This document shows positions 1 through 5,064 of a DNA stretch of 5,132 bases, piece by piece (the first letter of the stretch is position 1; each line of letters begins with the position of its first letter). The notes below the pieces were generated by a model. It was given only the letters and a program-made list of their open reading frames with translations, was not told where the DNA came from and did no database searches. Source of the DNA: Candidatus Doudnabacteria bacterium (lineage in GTDB: Bacteria > Patescibacteriota > Doudnabacteria > UBA920 > O2-02-FULL-48-8); NCBI GenBank assembly GCA_016207695.1, contig JACQPC010000057.1:1-5132 (forward strand). The letters run 5' to 3'. Made by a program: the position numbers and the translations under genes.

Positions 1-391
1 AAGCCGTACTGGGGATGTGCATTATGTCTCCAGGCTTTACACCAAGCGCAATGAGAAGCTGGCGGTGAAAGAAATTTTAAGCGATACTTCCATTTCAGAA
101 TTTGCCAAGATTTGGAAGGAATACGAGGATCGAAAATCAATTGAGGCAAAAATTGTGAAAGATGCTGATTATGTGGATGTTGATTTGGAGCTCATGGAGC
201 AAGAATACAAAGGAAACCAGCTAAGGAAGCAATTCGCCGAAAGCCGCAAAATCGTTTTTTCTCGCCTTTATACCAAAACCGCCAAGCAAATCTGGCAGGC
301 GATTCAGAAGTCCAATCCTCACGATTGGCATTTACATGCCCGCAACCGCCTCACAGCGGGTGATTGGAAAAAGAAATCCAAGAAAAAATAA
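1..391 (+). CDS. HD-domain phosphohydrolase (YfbR/HDDC2-like), C-terminal part
   Basis: The reading frame is open from the window edge (first whole codon at base 2), so this is the 3' part of a longer gene. The GTG at 17 is only an internal valine. The visible segment resembles the C-terminal half of HD_3-type hydrolases, which include 5'-deoxynucleotidases such as YfbR and HDDC2. It has an R-T-G-D-V-H-Y segment, an IWKEYED helix (bases 110-130), and the motif EAKIVKDADYVD, whose Asp (bases 161-163) matches the last metal ligand of the HD fold. The first His and the HD pair would lie upstream and cannot be seen. The tail is lysine-rich (KKKSKKK). The likely role is hydrolysis of a nucleoside monophosphate or another phosphomonoester in the cytosol; the substrate cannot be told from this fragment. 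The stop codon overlaps the start of the Nudix gene (TAATG), suggesting co-translation of two nucleotide-metabolism enzymes. Confidence 0.75.
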   Translation, partial: SRTGDVHYVSRLYTKRNEKLAVKEILSDTSISEFAKIWKEYEDRKSIEAKIVKDADYVDVDLELMEQEYKGNQLRKQFAESRKIVFSRLYTKTAKQIWQAIQKSNPHDWHLHARNRLTAGDWKKKSKKK

Positions 392-807
392 TGTCAGAAA
401 ATTTTCGCAACGCGGCCAAAGCTTTCATAGTCAAGGATGGAAAGCTTTTGTTATTAAAAAGGCGCCCTAATGATGTTCACAAGCCCGGACAGTGGGATAT
501 TCCCGGCGGCCGTTTGGAGTTAGGTGAAAATCCTTTTGAAGGCTTAAAGCGCGAAACTCGCGAGGAAACAGGCCTCGAAATCGAAATGGTTATGCCGATT
601 GATGTGCATTTTTTCACCCGCGATGACGGCCAAAAAATCCAGCTGACAATTTTTATCTGTAAACCAAAATCAGAGGATATTAAATTGTCAGAAGAACATA
701 CGGAATACAAGTGGATGGATTTGGAAAATCCAAAAGACGACTTTCCAGAATGGCTACACGGAGTAATCGAGAGGTTTAATAAACTAGAACTATCCAAGCA
801 TATCTAA
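391..807 (+). CDS. Nudix (MutT-like) hydrolase
   Basis: This encodes a 138-residue protein, the usual size for a single-domain Nudix hydrolase. The Nudix box is complete at residues 40-62: Gly40, Glu46, then R54-E-T-R-E-E-T-G61-L62, matching Gx5Ex7REUxEExGU except that Thr sits at the first hydrophobic position. The Glu residues bind the Mg2+ that helps cleave a nucleoside diphosphate linked to another group. The N-terminal strands (KAFIVKDGKLLLLKRR) and the GQWDIPGG lead-in are typical. Family members clean up oxidised nucleotides or hydrolyse NDP-sugars and cofactors, and the substrate is not readable here. ATG 391 is chosen because it overlaps the upstream stop by one base and begins right before the conserved fold. 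A TTG at 364 would only add nine residues that overlap the HD gene. No clear Shine-Dalgarno sequence is present, so translation probably depends on coupling to the HD gene. Confidence 0.9.
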   Translation: MSENFRNAAKAFIVKDGKLLLLKRRPNDVHKPGQWDIPGGRLELGENPFEGLKRETREETGLEIEMVMPIDVHFFTRDDGQKIQLTIFICKPKSEDIKLSEEHTEYKWMDLENPKDDFPEWLHGVIERFNKLELSKHI

Positions 808-871
808 GAACCCAATAGACATAAATTCAGCGATCGCCGTTTTTACGTATATGGCGTGGATTGGGAAGAGC

Positions 872-880
872 TGTTATAAT
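872..880 (+). promoter_or_regulatory. Extended -10 promoter of the tRNA-Thr gene
   Basis: TGTTATAAT matches the extended -10 consensus TGnTATAAT exactly (TG at 872-873, hexamer 875-880). No good -35 exists at the expected distance (TGGCGT at 852-857), which fits an extended -10 promoter. The predicted start near 886-888 leaves a leader of only about 5-7 bases before the tRNA. The rest of the gap from 808 to 871 holds no gene that I can see. Confidence 0.7.
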
Positions 881-892
881 ATCTAAGATTTT

Positions 893-968
893 GCCGGCGT
901 AGCTCAGCTGGTAGAGCAATGCTTTCGTAAAGCAGAGGTCGTCAGTTCGATCCTGACCGCCGGCTCCA
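893..968 (+). tRNA. tRNA-Thr, anticodon CGT
   Basis: The 76-base cloverleaf folds by eye. The 7-bp acceptor stem (GCCGGCG, 893-899, with CGCCGGC, 958-964) is perfectly paired. The D-stem is GCTC (902-905) with GAGC (914-917), and the loop contains GG. The anticodon stem runs 919-923 with 931-935. The loop TTCGTAA puts the anticodon CGT at 926-928, which reads the Thr codon ACG. The T-stem is GTCAG with CTGAC around a TTCGATC loop. The discriminator base is T965 and CCA is encoded (966-968). The only irregular pair is A919 against G935 at the base of the anticodon stem (positions 27-43). A CGT isoacceptor normally works beside a TGT or GGT one encoded elsewhere. Confidence 0.96.
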
Positions 969-1010
969 GAAGGAAATTTATAGAAAAGTCAAGAGCGTAA
1001 AAAATGGCCA

Positions 1011-1033
1011 GCCTTGCCAAAAAGGCATTTTTT
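1011..1033 (+). terminator. Rho-independent terminator after tRNA-Thr
   Basis: A hairpin of GCCTT (1011-1015) and AAGGC (1022-1026) with a 6-base loop is followed by A and six Ts (1028-1033). An A-run precedes it (999-1004). This A-run can pair with the T-run to give an alternative, longer but bulged stem (AAAAAATG with CATTTTTT). The stem is short, but the T-tract and the position after a tRNA and before a new operon support termination. The same DNA also carries the proposed operon promoter. Confidence 0.6.
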
Positions 1034-1042
1034 GTTTATACT
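1014..1042 (+). promoter_or_regulatory. Probable sigma-70-type promoter of the atp operon
   Basis: TTGCCA (1014-1019, five of six matches to TTGACA) and TATACT (1037-1042, five of six to TATAAT) are separated by exactly 17 bases. Transcription would start near 1047-1050, about 60 bases before the first atp gene. The -35 lies inside the tRNA terminator hairpin and the T-tract falls in the spacer. The start site would be inside the left arm of the palindrome beginning at 1042. This is inferred from sequence match only. Confidence 0.55.
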
Positions 1043-1103
1043 GACAGACGCTTAAACTGGTTTTCGGCATCGGCGTCTGTCATTCCGGACTCCGATCCGG
1101 GAT
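1042..1103 (+). repeat. Palindromic intergenic element (two hairpins) upstream of atpZ
   Basis: The first part is a perfect 10-bp inverted repeat, TGACAGACGC (1042-1051) with GCGTCTGTCA (1073-1082), around a 21-base spacer. The second is a tight hairpin of CCGGA (1085-1089) with TCCGG (1096-1100), extendable by one wobble and one T-A pair, with loop CTCCGA, ending in ATCT. The second hairpin has the same layout as the first hairpin of the element between atpH and atpA. Its right arm provides GGGA (1099-1102), the only Shine-Dalgarno-like sequence before ATG 1111, so folding could hide the ribosome site. Confidence 0.65.
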
Positions 1104-1110
1104 CTAAAAA

Positions 1111-1356
1111 ATGACAGAAACACCCAGCCAAAAACCGCCGAAAAGCGTGAGTAAATGGCAAATTGCAAGTTTGGCCATGGAGTTAGGATTCATAATCGCG
1201 TTGCCGCTTGTGGCGTTCGGCTTGATAGGCAAGCGGCTTGATGCAAAATTCGGAACTTCGCCGTGGCTTACTTTAGTTGGAACCTTATTAGCGATAGCCG
1301 CAACGACCGTTTGGCTGATACGAAGATTCAAAGAAATAATAAATAGGTCAAAATAA
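1111..1356 (+). CDS. atpZ: AtpZ/AtpI-family ATP synthase accessory membrane protein
   Basis: This encodes an 81-residue protein with a polar, Pro/Lys-rich N-terminus and two predicted membrane helices at about residues 18-40 and 52-70, ending in a basic tail (RRFKEIINRSK). The loop between the helices carries the family pattern G40-x-x-L-D44 and the T49-S-P-W52 motif. The two-helix size fits AtpZ (ATPase_gene1 family) rather than the four-helix AtpI. Such proteins lie at the head of atp operons and are linked to assembly of the c ring or a/c sector, and possibly to Mg2+/Ca2+ handling. It is not a structural subunit of the finished enzyme. It is the first gene of the operon, and its TAA overlaps the ATG of atpB by one base, so the two are probably translationally coupled. 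The start is ATG 1111 with a weak GGGA seven bases before the start codon. Confidence 0.82.
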   Translation: MTETPSQKPPKSVSKWQIASLAMELGFIIALPLVAFGLIGKRLDAKFGTSPWLTLVGTLLAIAATTVWLIRRFKEIINRSK

Positions 1357-2159
1357 TGTTAGCTCTTCCACCTCTTGTTGCTGAACCAATATTCCAAATC
1401 GGATCATTCCCGGTAACCAACACTTACATCAATTCGTTGGTTGCGGTTTTGATTTTCTTGGTTGCCGGTTTTTTATTGCGTAAAAAACAGGCGATGATTC
1501 CCAGGGGTTTTCAAAACGTGGCAGAAGGCATCCTGGAATTCATGCTGGGATATGTTGATCGCGTGACAGGAGAGCGCAAAAAATCCCTTAAATTTCTGCC
1601 CATTGTCGGGGGATTATTTTTGTTTATTCTAATTTCCAACTGGATGGGCCTTATCCCAGGCACCGGTTCCATTGGCCGATGGCTTTTGGTTCATGGCGAG
1701 CAGGAACTAGTGCCGATATTTCGCCCGGCTAATTCGGACCTGAATATGACTTTGGCCATGGCGGTTTTTGCGGTAGTGACTTCCCATATTCTAGGAATTG
1801 CCGCGATTGGGTTTTTTAAGTACGCTAATAAGTTTATTAAACTTGGTGATTTATACAGATCTTTACGCAAGGGAGGAATCAACATCATGATAGCTTCATT
1901 TGAATTCGGCGTTGGCATTATTGAAGTTTTTTCTGAAATCGCCAAAATGGTATCTTTAAGCCTAAGGTTATTCGGTAATATTTTTGCCGGCGAGGTCTTG
2001 CTTACTGTAATAGCTGGCCTAGTTGCATATCTAGTGCCGTTGCCATTCATGTTTCTTGAGTTACTCGTTGGTTTTATTCAGGCTATAGTTTTTTCTATGT
2101 TAACATTAGTTTATCTGACCATGGCCACTGCGGAGTTGCCTACGGAAGCACATCATTAA
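1356..2159 (+). CDS. atpB: F0F1 ATP synthase subunit a
   Basis: This 267-residue integral membrane protein forms the two proton half-channels beside the c ring. It has a hydrophobic helix at about residues 26-42. The segment SNWMGLIPG (94-102) is a subunit a hallmark, as is the RPANSDLNMTLAMA region (123-136). The core motif SLSLRLFGNIFAGE (200-213) contains the essential Arg204, equivalent to E. coli Arg210, and GFIQA (239-243) carries the conserved Gln242. The protein ends in the polar tail ATAELPTEAHH. Length and all key residues are normal, so it should be functional. ATG 1356 overlaps the atpZ stop, and a weak TAGG lies eight bases upstream. Downstream, an 80-base gap precedes atpE. Confidence 0.97.
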   Translation: MLALPPLVAEPIFQIGSFPVTNTYINSLVAVLIFLVAGFLLRKKQAMIPRGFQNVAEGILEFMLGYVDRVTGERKKSLKFLPIVGGLFLFILISNWMGLIPGTGSIGRWLLVHGEQELVPIFRPANSDLNMTLAMAVFAVVTSHILGIAAIGFFKYANKFIKLGDLYRSLRKGGINIMIASFEFGVGIIEVFSEIAKMVSLSLRLFGNIFAGEVLLTVIAGLVAYLVPLPFMFLELLVGFIQAIVFSMLTLVYLTMATAELPTEAHH

Positions 2160-2212
2160 AGGTAATTAATTCTTCCACCGACGAATAAACTCAAAATAAT
2201 TAACGTCGAGTA

Positions 2213-2229
2213 GGGAGATTAAGAAAGGA
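2213..2229 (+). promoter_or_regulatory. Strong ribosome binding site region of atpE
   Basis: AAAGGA (2224-2229) sits ten bases before ATG 2240, with a second purine-rich GGGAG (2213-2217) further up. It lies in the 80-base atpB-atpE spacer, which otherwise is AT-rich with a weak CGACG/CGTCG inverted repeat (2179-2183 and 2204-2208). This is the clearest Shine-Dalgarno sequence in the operon, fitting the need for many c subunits per enzyme. Confidence 0.7.
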
Positions 2230-2239
2230 AATAATTAAT

Positions 2240-2458
2240 ATGGATCCAGAAGCTGTGAAGTTTTTGGCCAAAGGGCTTACCATTGCCATTGGCGGATTTG
2301 CGCCAGCGTTAGCCATCGGCTGGACGGCAACCAAGGCCATGGAATCAATTGGCCGCAACCCGGAATCAGCCGACAAACTGTTTGTGCCCATGTTGTTGGG
2401 CATGGCGTTTGCCGAAGCCATCGCTATTTACGCCTTAGTCATTACTTTTATTTTGTAG
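2240..2458 (+). CDS. atpE: F0F1 ATP synthase subunit c
   Basis: This 72-residue two-helix hairpin is one copy of the rotating c ring that carries protons across the membrane. Helix 1 spans about residues 12-34 and helix 2 about 48-72. The polar loop S36-I-G-R39-N40-P41-E42 is the part that touches gamma and epsilon. Glu59 in GMAFAEAIAIYALV is the ion-binding carboxylate. Residues used by Na+-binding rings are missing: the helix 1 Gln is Ile26, and the residue after Glu59 is Ala instead of Ser, so proton coupling is inferred. Helix 1 has G19-x-A21-x-A23-x-A25-x-G27, with Pro22, where most c subunits have a full glycine series. The start is ATG 2240, with a good Shine-Dalgarno sequence. Confidence 0.96.
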   Translation: MDPEAVKFLAKGLTIAIGGFAPALAIGWTATKAMESIGRNPESADKLFVPMLLGMAFAEAIAIYALVITFIL

Positions 2459-2521
2459 GGTACAGGGCACAGGGTGCAGGGATCAGTAAAAACTAGACCC
2501 TGTCCCCTGAACCCTGACTCC
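2459..2521 (+). repeat. CAGGG-triplet inverted repeat between atpE and atpF
   Basis: Starting right after the atpE stop, CAGGG occurs three times with a strict 7-base pitch (2463, 2470, 2477). It is mirrored by three CCCTG copies with the same pitch (2498, 2505, 2512). The two halves pair as three 5-bp blocks separated by 2-base mismatches, with a loop of about 16 bases (2482-2497) rich in A. The element fills almost the entire 70-base gap. It looks like a dispersed intergenic palindrome rather than a terminator: no T-tract follows and the operon continues. It could act as an mRNA-stabilising or attenuating structure. Confidence 0.7.
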
Positions 2522-2528
2522 TAAATCT

Positions 2529-3092
2529 ATGGATTTACAAAGCATAATTTTAGCCGTAACGGAAACGGCTCAAGAAGCGGTTGAGCCTTTAAAAGACGGG
2601 GGTGTTTTGGGCACTCTTGGCATCAACTGGAAGCTGTTCATCGCGCAGTTGATCAATTTTGGAATTGTTTTGTTTATTTTCTGGAAATGGGTGGTCAATC
2701 CTCTGGGCAGGACCCTCACCGAGCGGCAGGAAAAAATTGAGAAAGGGCTTAAATACTCTGAAGCAATGGAAGAAGAGAAGAAGAAATTTGACGACTGGAA
2801 GCAACAAGAAATGAAAAAAACCAGATCCGAAGCAGACAATATTATGCGCACCGCATCTGACGCCGCGAATAAAATTAAACAAGAAACCATTTCTAGCGCG
2901 CAGAGTCAAGCCAATCAGCTTCTGAAGCAAGCTAAGACAAACATTGAAAGCGAAAAAGTACAAATGCTTAGAGAAGCCAAGGAAGAACTGGCGACATTGG
3001 TCGTGGCCGCTTCGGAAAAAGTTCTAAAATCCAAGCTGGATAGCAGCAAAGATAAAGAATTAGTAGCGGATAGCTTAAGAAATATTAAATAG
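2529..3092 (+). CDS. atpF: F0F1 ATP synthase subunit b
   Basis: This 187-residue protein is half of the peripheral stalk that holds the alpha/beta head against rotation. It has one membrane helix (about residues 35-56, KLFIAQLINFGIVLFIFWKW), then a conserved N-P-L turn at 57-59. A long, charged, Ala/Lys/Glu-rich helix follows to the C-terminus and would dimerise as a coiled coil and bind delta. The transmembrane lead-in G-I-N-W-K-L-F-I-A-Q is typical. The 34 residues before the membrane helix are more than usual (the family has about 5-10). A TTG at 2607 with a G-run just before it would give a 161-residue protein of standard length. ATG 2529 is kept as the first ATG, although it has no Shine-Dalgarno sequence and directly follows the palindromic element. 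Only six bases separate it from atpH. Confidence 0.93.
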   Translation: MDLQSIILAVTETAQEAVEPLKDGGVLGTLGINWKLFIAQLINFGIVLFIFWKWVVNPLGRTLTERQEKIEKGLKYSEAMEEEKKKFDDWKQQEMKKTRSEADNIMRTASDAANKIKQETISSAQSQANQLLKQAKTNIESEKVQMLREAKEELATLVVAASEKVLKSKLDSSKDKELVADSLRNIK

Positions 3093-3098
3093 TCTTTT

Positions 3099-3497
3099 AT
3101 GAAATTCAGCGCTAAACAATACGCCCAAACCTTACATGACTCATTGTCAGAATCCAAGCCGCCTGACACAGACAAGATTTTGGATAATTTTGTGACCGTG
3201 CTTGTCGAAAATAATCAGATCAGGTTGTTTGATGAGATAGCTGATGAGTTTATGAAAATTGACCTTGACAGGAAGGGAATAAAATTGGCTGAAGTTTCCT
3301 CCGCGAAGCCCTTAAGCCTCGCAAACGAACAGAAAATCATTGAACAGTTGAATCACTTAGTCTCGTCCAAAGTCCAGCTCAAAAAGCAAATAGACGAGAA
3401 TTTGCTTGGCGGAGTGGTTATTCGCTTGGACGACAAGCTGATTGACATCTCGGTTAAAAACGAACTAAAGCAATTAAGAAGTGAGTTAATTAAATAA
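3099..3497 (+). CDS. atpH: F0F1 ATP synthase subunit delta (short form)
   Basis: The delta subunit caps the alpha/beta head and links it to subunit b. The N-terminal start (KFSAKQYAQTLHDSL) matches helix 1 of the family (usually rrYAkAL). The segment at 30-54 (NFVTVLVENNQIRLFDEIADEFMKI) matches the late helix with the usual L-V-E-N-x-R pattern. SSAKPLS (67-73) matches the V-x-S-A-x-P-L motif. The C-terminus D99-E-N-L-L-G-G105-V-V-I-R ... D116-I-S-V is the diagnostic signature. The total is 132 residues against the usual 175-185. About 45-50 residues are missing from the middle of the N-terminal helical domain, between helix 1 and the LVEN helix. The frame is intact, with no sign of a frameshift. 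There is no obvious Shine-Dalgarno sequence, and coupling to atpF six bases upstream is likely. Confidence 0.88.
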   Translation: MKFSAKQYAQTLHDSLSESKPPDTDKILDNFVTVLVENNQIRLFDEIADEFMKIDLDRKGIKLAEVSSAKPLSLANEQKIIEQLNHLVSSKVQLKKQIDENLLGGVVIRLDDKLIDISVKNELKQLRSELIK

Positions 3498-3560
3498 TTG
3501 CGCAATGCTGAACTTGATTCAGCATCTCAAGATGAGATCCTGACTTTCGTCAGGATTGCG
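3497..3560 (+). repeat. Cloverleaf-like palindromic element between atpH and atpA
   Basis: Three hairpins follow each other. The first is ATGCTGAA (3505-3512) with TTCAGCAT (3518-3525), 8 bp with loop CTTGA. The second is ATCTCA (3524-3529) with TGAGAT (3533-3538). The third is ATCCTGAC (3537-3544) with GTCAGGAT (3549-3556), 8 bp with loop TTTC. An outer stem CGCAA (3501-3505) with TTGCG (3556-3560) can close the set; neighbouring stems share a few bases. ATTGCG flanks the element as a direct repeat (3497-3502 and 3555-3560). The layout resembles intergenic palindromes that I recall from several bacterial groups. It ends ten bases before the atpA start. Confidence 0.8.
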
Positions 3561-3570
3561 GATAAGCAAC

Positions 3571-5064
3571 ATGAATATTATCGAGCAATTACGGCAAAAG
3601 ATAGAAAAATTTGAAGCCGCGACTAAAGTTGAGACCGTGGGCACAGTTTTGAGCGTCGGCGACGGCACTGCCAAAGTTTTGGGACTTTCAAATGCCAAAT
3701 CCTCGGAAATGTTGGAGTTTCCGGGCGGCACGCTAGGGGTTGCCTTGAATCTTGAGCAAGATTCGATTGGCGCTGTGCTGCTCGGTGATTATTCTCACAT
3801 TAAACAAGGTGACAAAGTCAAAGCCACAGGGAAAATTTTATCTGTTCCGGTGGGGGATGCCTTAATCGGAAGGGTGGTCAACCCCTTAGGCCAGCCATTG
3901 GACAATAAAGGCGAAATAAAGGCTGATAAGTTTTATCCAGTTGAAAAAATCGCGCCAGGTGTAATTGAGAGACAGTCAGTCAATGAACCGCTGCAAACCG
4001 GCATTAAAGCTATCGACGCCATGATTCCGATCGGAAAGGGCCAGCGCGAATTGATAATCGGAGACAGGCAAACTGGAAAAACCGCGATTGCGGTCGATAC
4101 GATCGTCAACCAAAAAGATAAGAACGTTATCTGCATTTACGTGGCCATTGGGCAGAAAGAATCCAAAGTAGCGCGGATCATGGCGGAGTTGCAAAAGCAT
4201 GATGCCCTAAGTCATACGATTATTGTAGTGGCCGGTGCTTCTGATCCGGCTGCATTGACATATATTGCGCCGTTTGCCGGCTGCGCTATGGGCGAGTATT
4301 TTATGGACCAAGGGAAACATGCTTTGATAATTTATGACGATCTTTCCAAGCACGCTGTGGCTTATCGTGAAATCTCCTTACTTCTGCGAAGACCGCCAGG
4401 ACGAGAAGCATATCCAGGAGATGTTTTCTACCTTCACTCCAGACTGCTTGAACGTGCGGCTAAGCTTTCAGATAAAAACGGCGGAGGCTCGCTGACTGGT
4501 TTGCCGATTATCGAAACGCAAGCTGGCGATGTTTCCGCCTATATTCCGACCAATGTCATTTCCATCACGGACGGGCAGATTTTTCTTGAGTCTGATTTGT
4601 TCTACCAAGGCATTCGCCCGGCCTTGAACGTCGGGATTTCTGTATCACGCGTGGGATCAGCAGCACAAGTAAAATCCTACAAAAAAGTTGCGGGCAAATT
4701 GAGGTTAGATTTGGCGCAGTTCAGGGAACTGGCCGCATTCGCGCAGTTTGCATCTGATCTTGATCCGCAGACCAAAGCTAGAATTGAGCGTGGAAGAAGG
4801 ATTACCGAGGTTTTGAAGCAGGAGCAATATGCCCCCATGCCTGTAGGCAATCAAGTTGCGATTGTCTATGCCGTAACCAATGGTTATATGGATGATGTGG
4901 CACTTGATAATGTCAAAGACTGGGAAGATAAGTTTCATAAGTTTATGAATATTCAGTATAAGAGCTTGCTTACGAAAATCTTGACAGCTAAGGATTTTGA
5001 AAAAGAAATTGAACCTGAATTGAAAAGCGCAATTGAGGAGTTCAAAAAAAGCTATGCCCAGTAA
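3571..5064 (+). CDS. atpA: F0F1 ATP synthase subunit alpha
   Basis: This 497-residue subunit of the F1 head binds nucleotide without hydrolysing it and completes the catalytic sites of beta. It has an N-terminal beta-barrel (about residues 20-90). The Walker A motif GDRQTGKT is at 164-171, with Lys170 and Thr171. The Walker B strand ALIIYDD ends at Asp256-Asp257 and is followed by [10 protein letters not shown]. The conserved stretch [17 protein letters not shown] is at 304-320. The signature [13 protein letters not shown] (350-362) contains arginine finger Arg360. The C-terminal helical domain follows to residue 497. The length is close to the usual 500-513. ATG 3571 is preferred: the upstream TTG at 3556 lies inside the palindrome and would add non-family residues. 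The ribosome site is weak (GGAT, 3560-3563). The final codons overlap the next gene. Confidence 0.98.
   Translation: MNIIEQLRQKIEKFEAATKVETVGTVLSVGDGTAKVLGLSNAKSSEMLEFPGGTLGVALNLEQDSIGAVLLGDYSHIKQGDKVKATGKILSVPVGDALIGRVVNPLGQPLDNKGEIKADKFYPVEKIAPGVIERQSVNEPLQTGIKAIDAMIPIGKGQRELIIGDRQTGKTAIAVDTIVNQKDKNVICIYVAIGQKESKVARIMAELQKHDALSHTIIVVAGASDPAALTYIAPFAGCAMGEYFMDQGKHALIIYDDLSKHAVAYREISLLLRRPPGREAYPGDVFYLHSRLLERAAKLSDKNGGGSLTGLPIIETQAGDVSAYIPTNVISITDGQIFLESDLFYQGIRPALNVGISVSRVGSAAQVKSYKKVAGKLRLDLAQFRELAAFAQFASDLDPQTKARIERGRRITEVLKQEQYAPMPVGNQVAIVYAVTNGYMDDVALDNVKDWEDKFHKFMNIQYKSLLTKILTAKDFEKEIEPELKSAIEEFKKSYAQ

Noticed and set aside
364..390. TTG start extending the Nudix protein by nine residues
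   Set aside because: The extra residues overlap the HD gene, have no family match, and the ATG at 391 gives a standard stop-start overlap.
477..797. Open frames on the - strand opposite the Nudix, atpB, atpF and atpA genes
   Set aside because: They lie fully opposite well-supported genes and show no recognisable domains.
830..837. GCGATCGC palindrome, as in the cyanobacterial HIP1 repeat
   Set aside because: It is a single copy, and nothing else in the window suggests a cyanobacterium.
835..856. Hairpin CGCCGT/ATGGCG as a terminator of the Nudix gene
   Set aside because: No T-tract follows on the + strand and the 10-base loop is large; too weak to call.
2240..2458. Na+-coupled c subunit
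   Set aside because: The helix 1 Gln and the Ser after the ion-binding Glu are replaced by Ile26 and Ala60.
2459..2521. CRISPR array or terminator from the repeated CAGGG/CCCTG units
   Set aside because: Units are 5 bases with 2-base linkers and opposite halves are inverted, so it is not CRISPR; no T-tract follows, so it is not a standard terminator.
3556..3570. TTG start extending alpha by five residues
   Set aside because: It falls in the right arm of the palindromic element, and the added residues do not belong to the family; ATG 3571 starts at the usual place.
1..5064. UGA reassigned as glycine, as in some candidate phyla
   Set aside because: No in-frame TGA occurs in any gene. The absence of TGA among eight stops is suggestive at most and can be chance.
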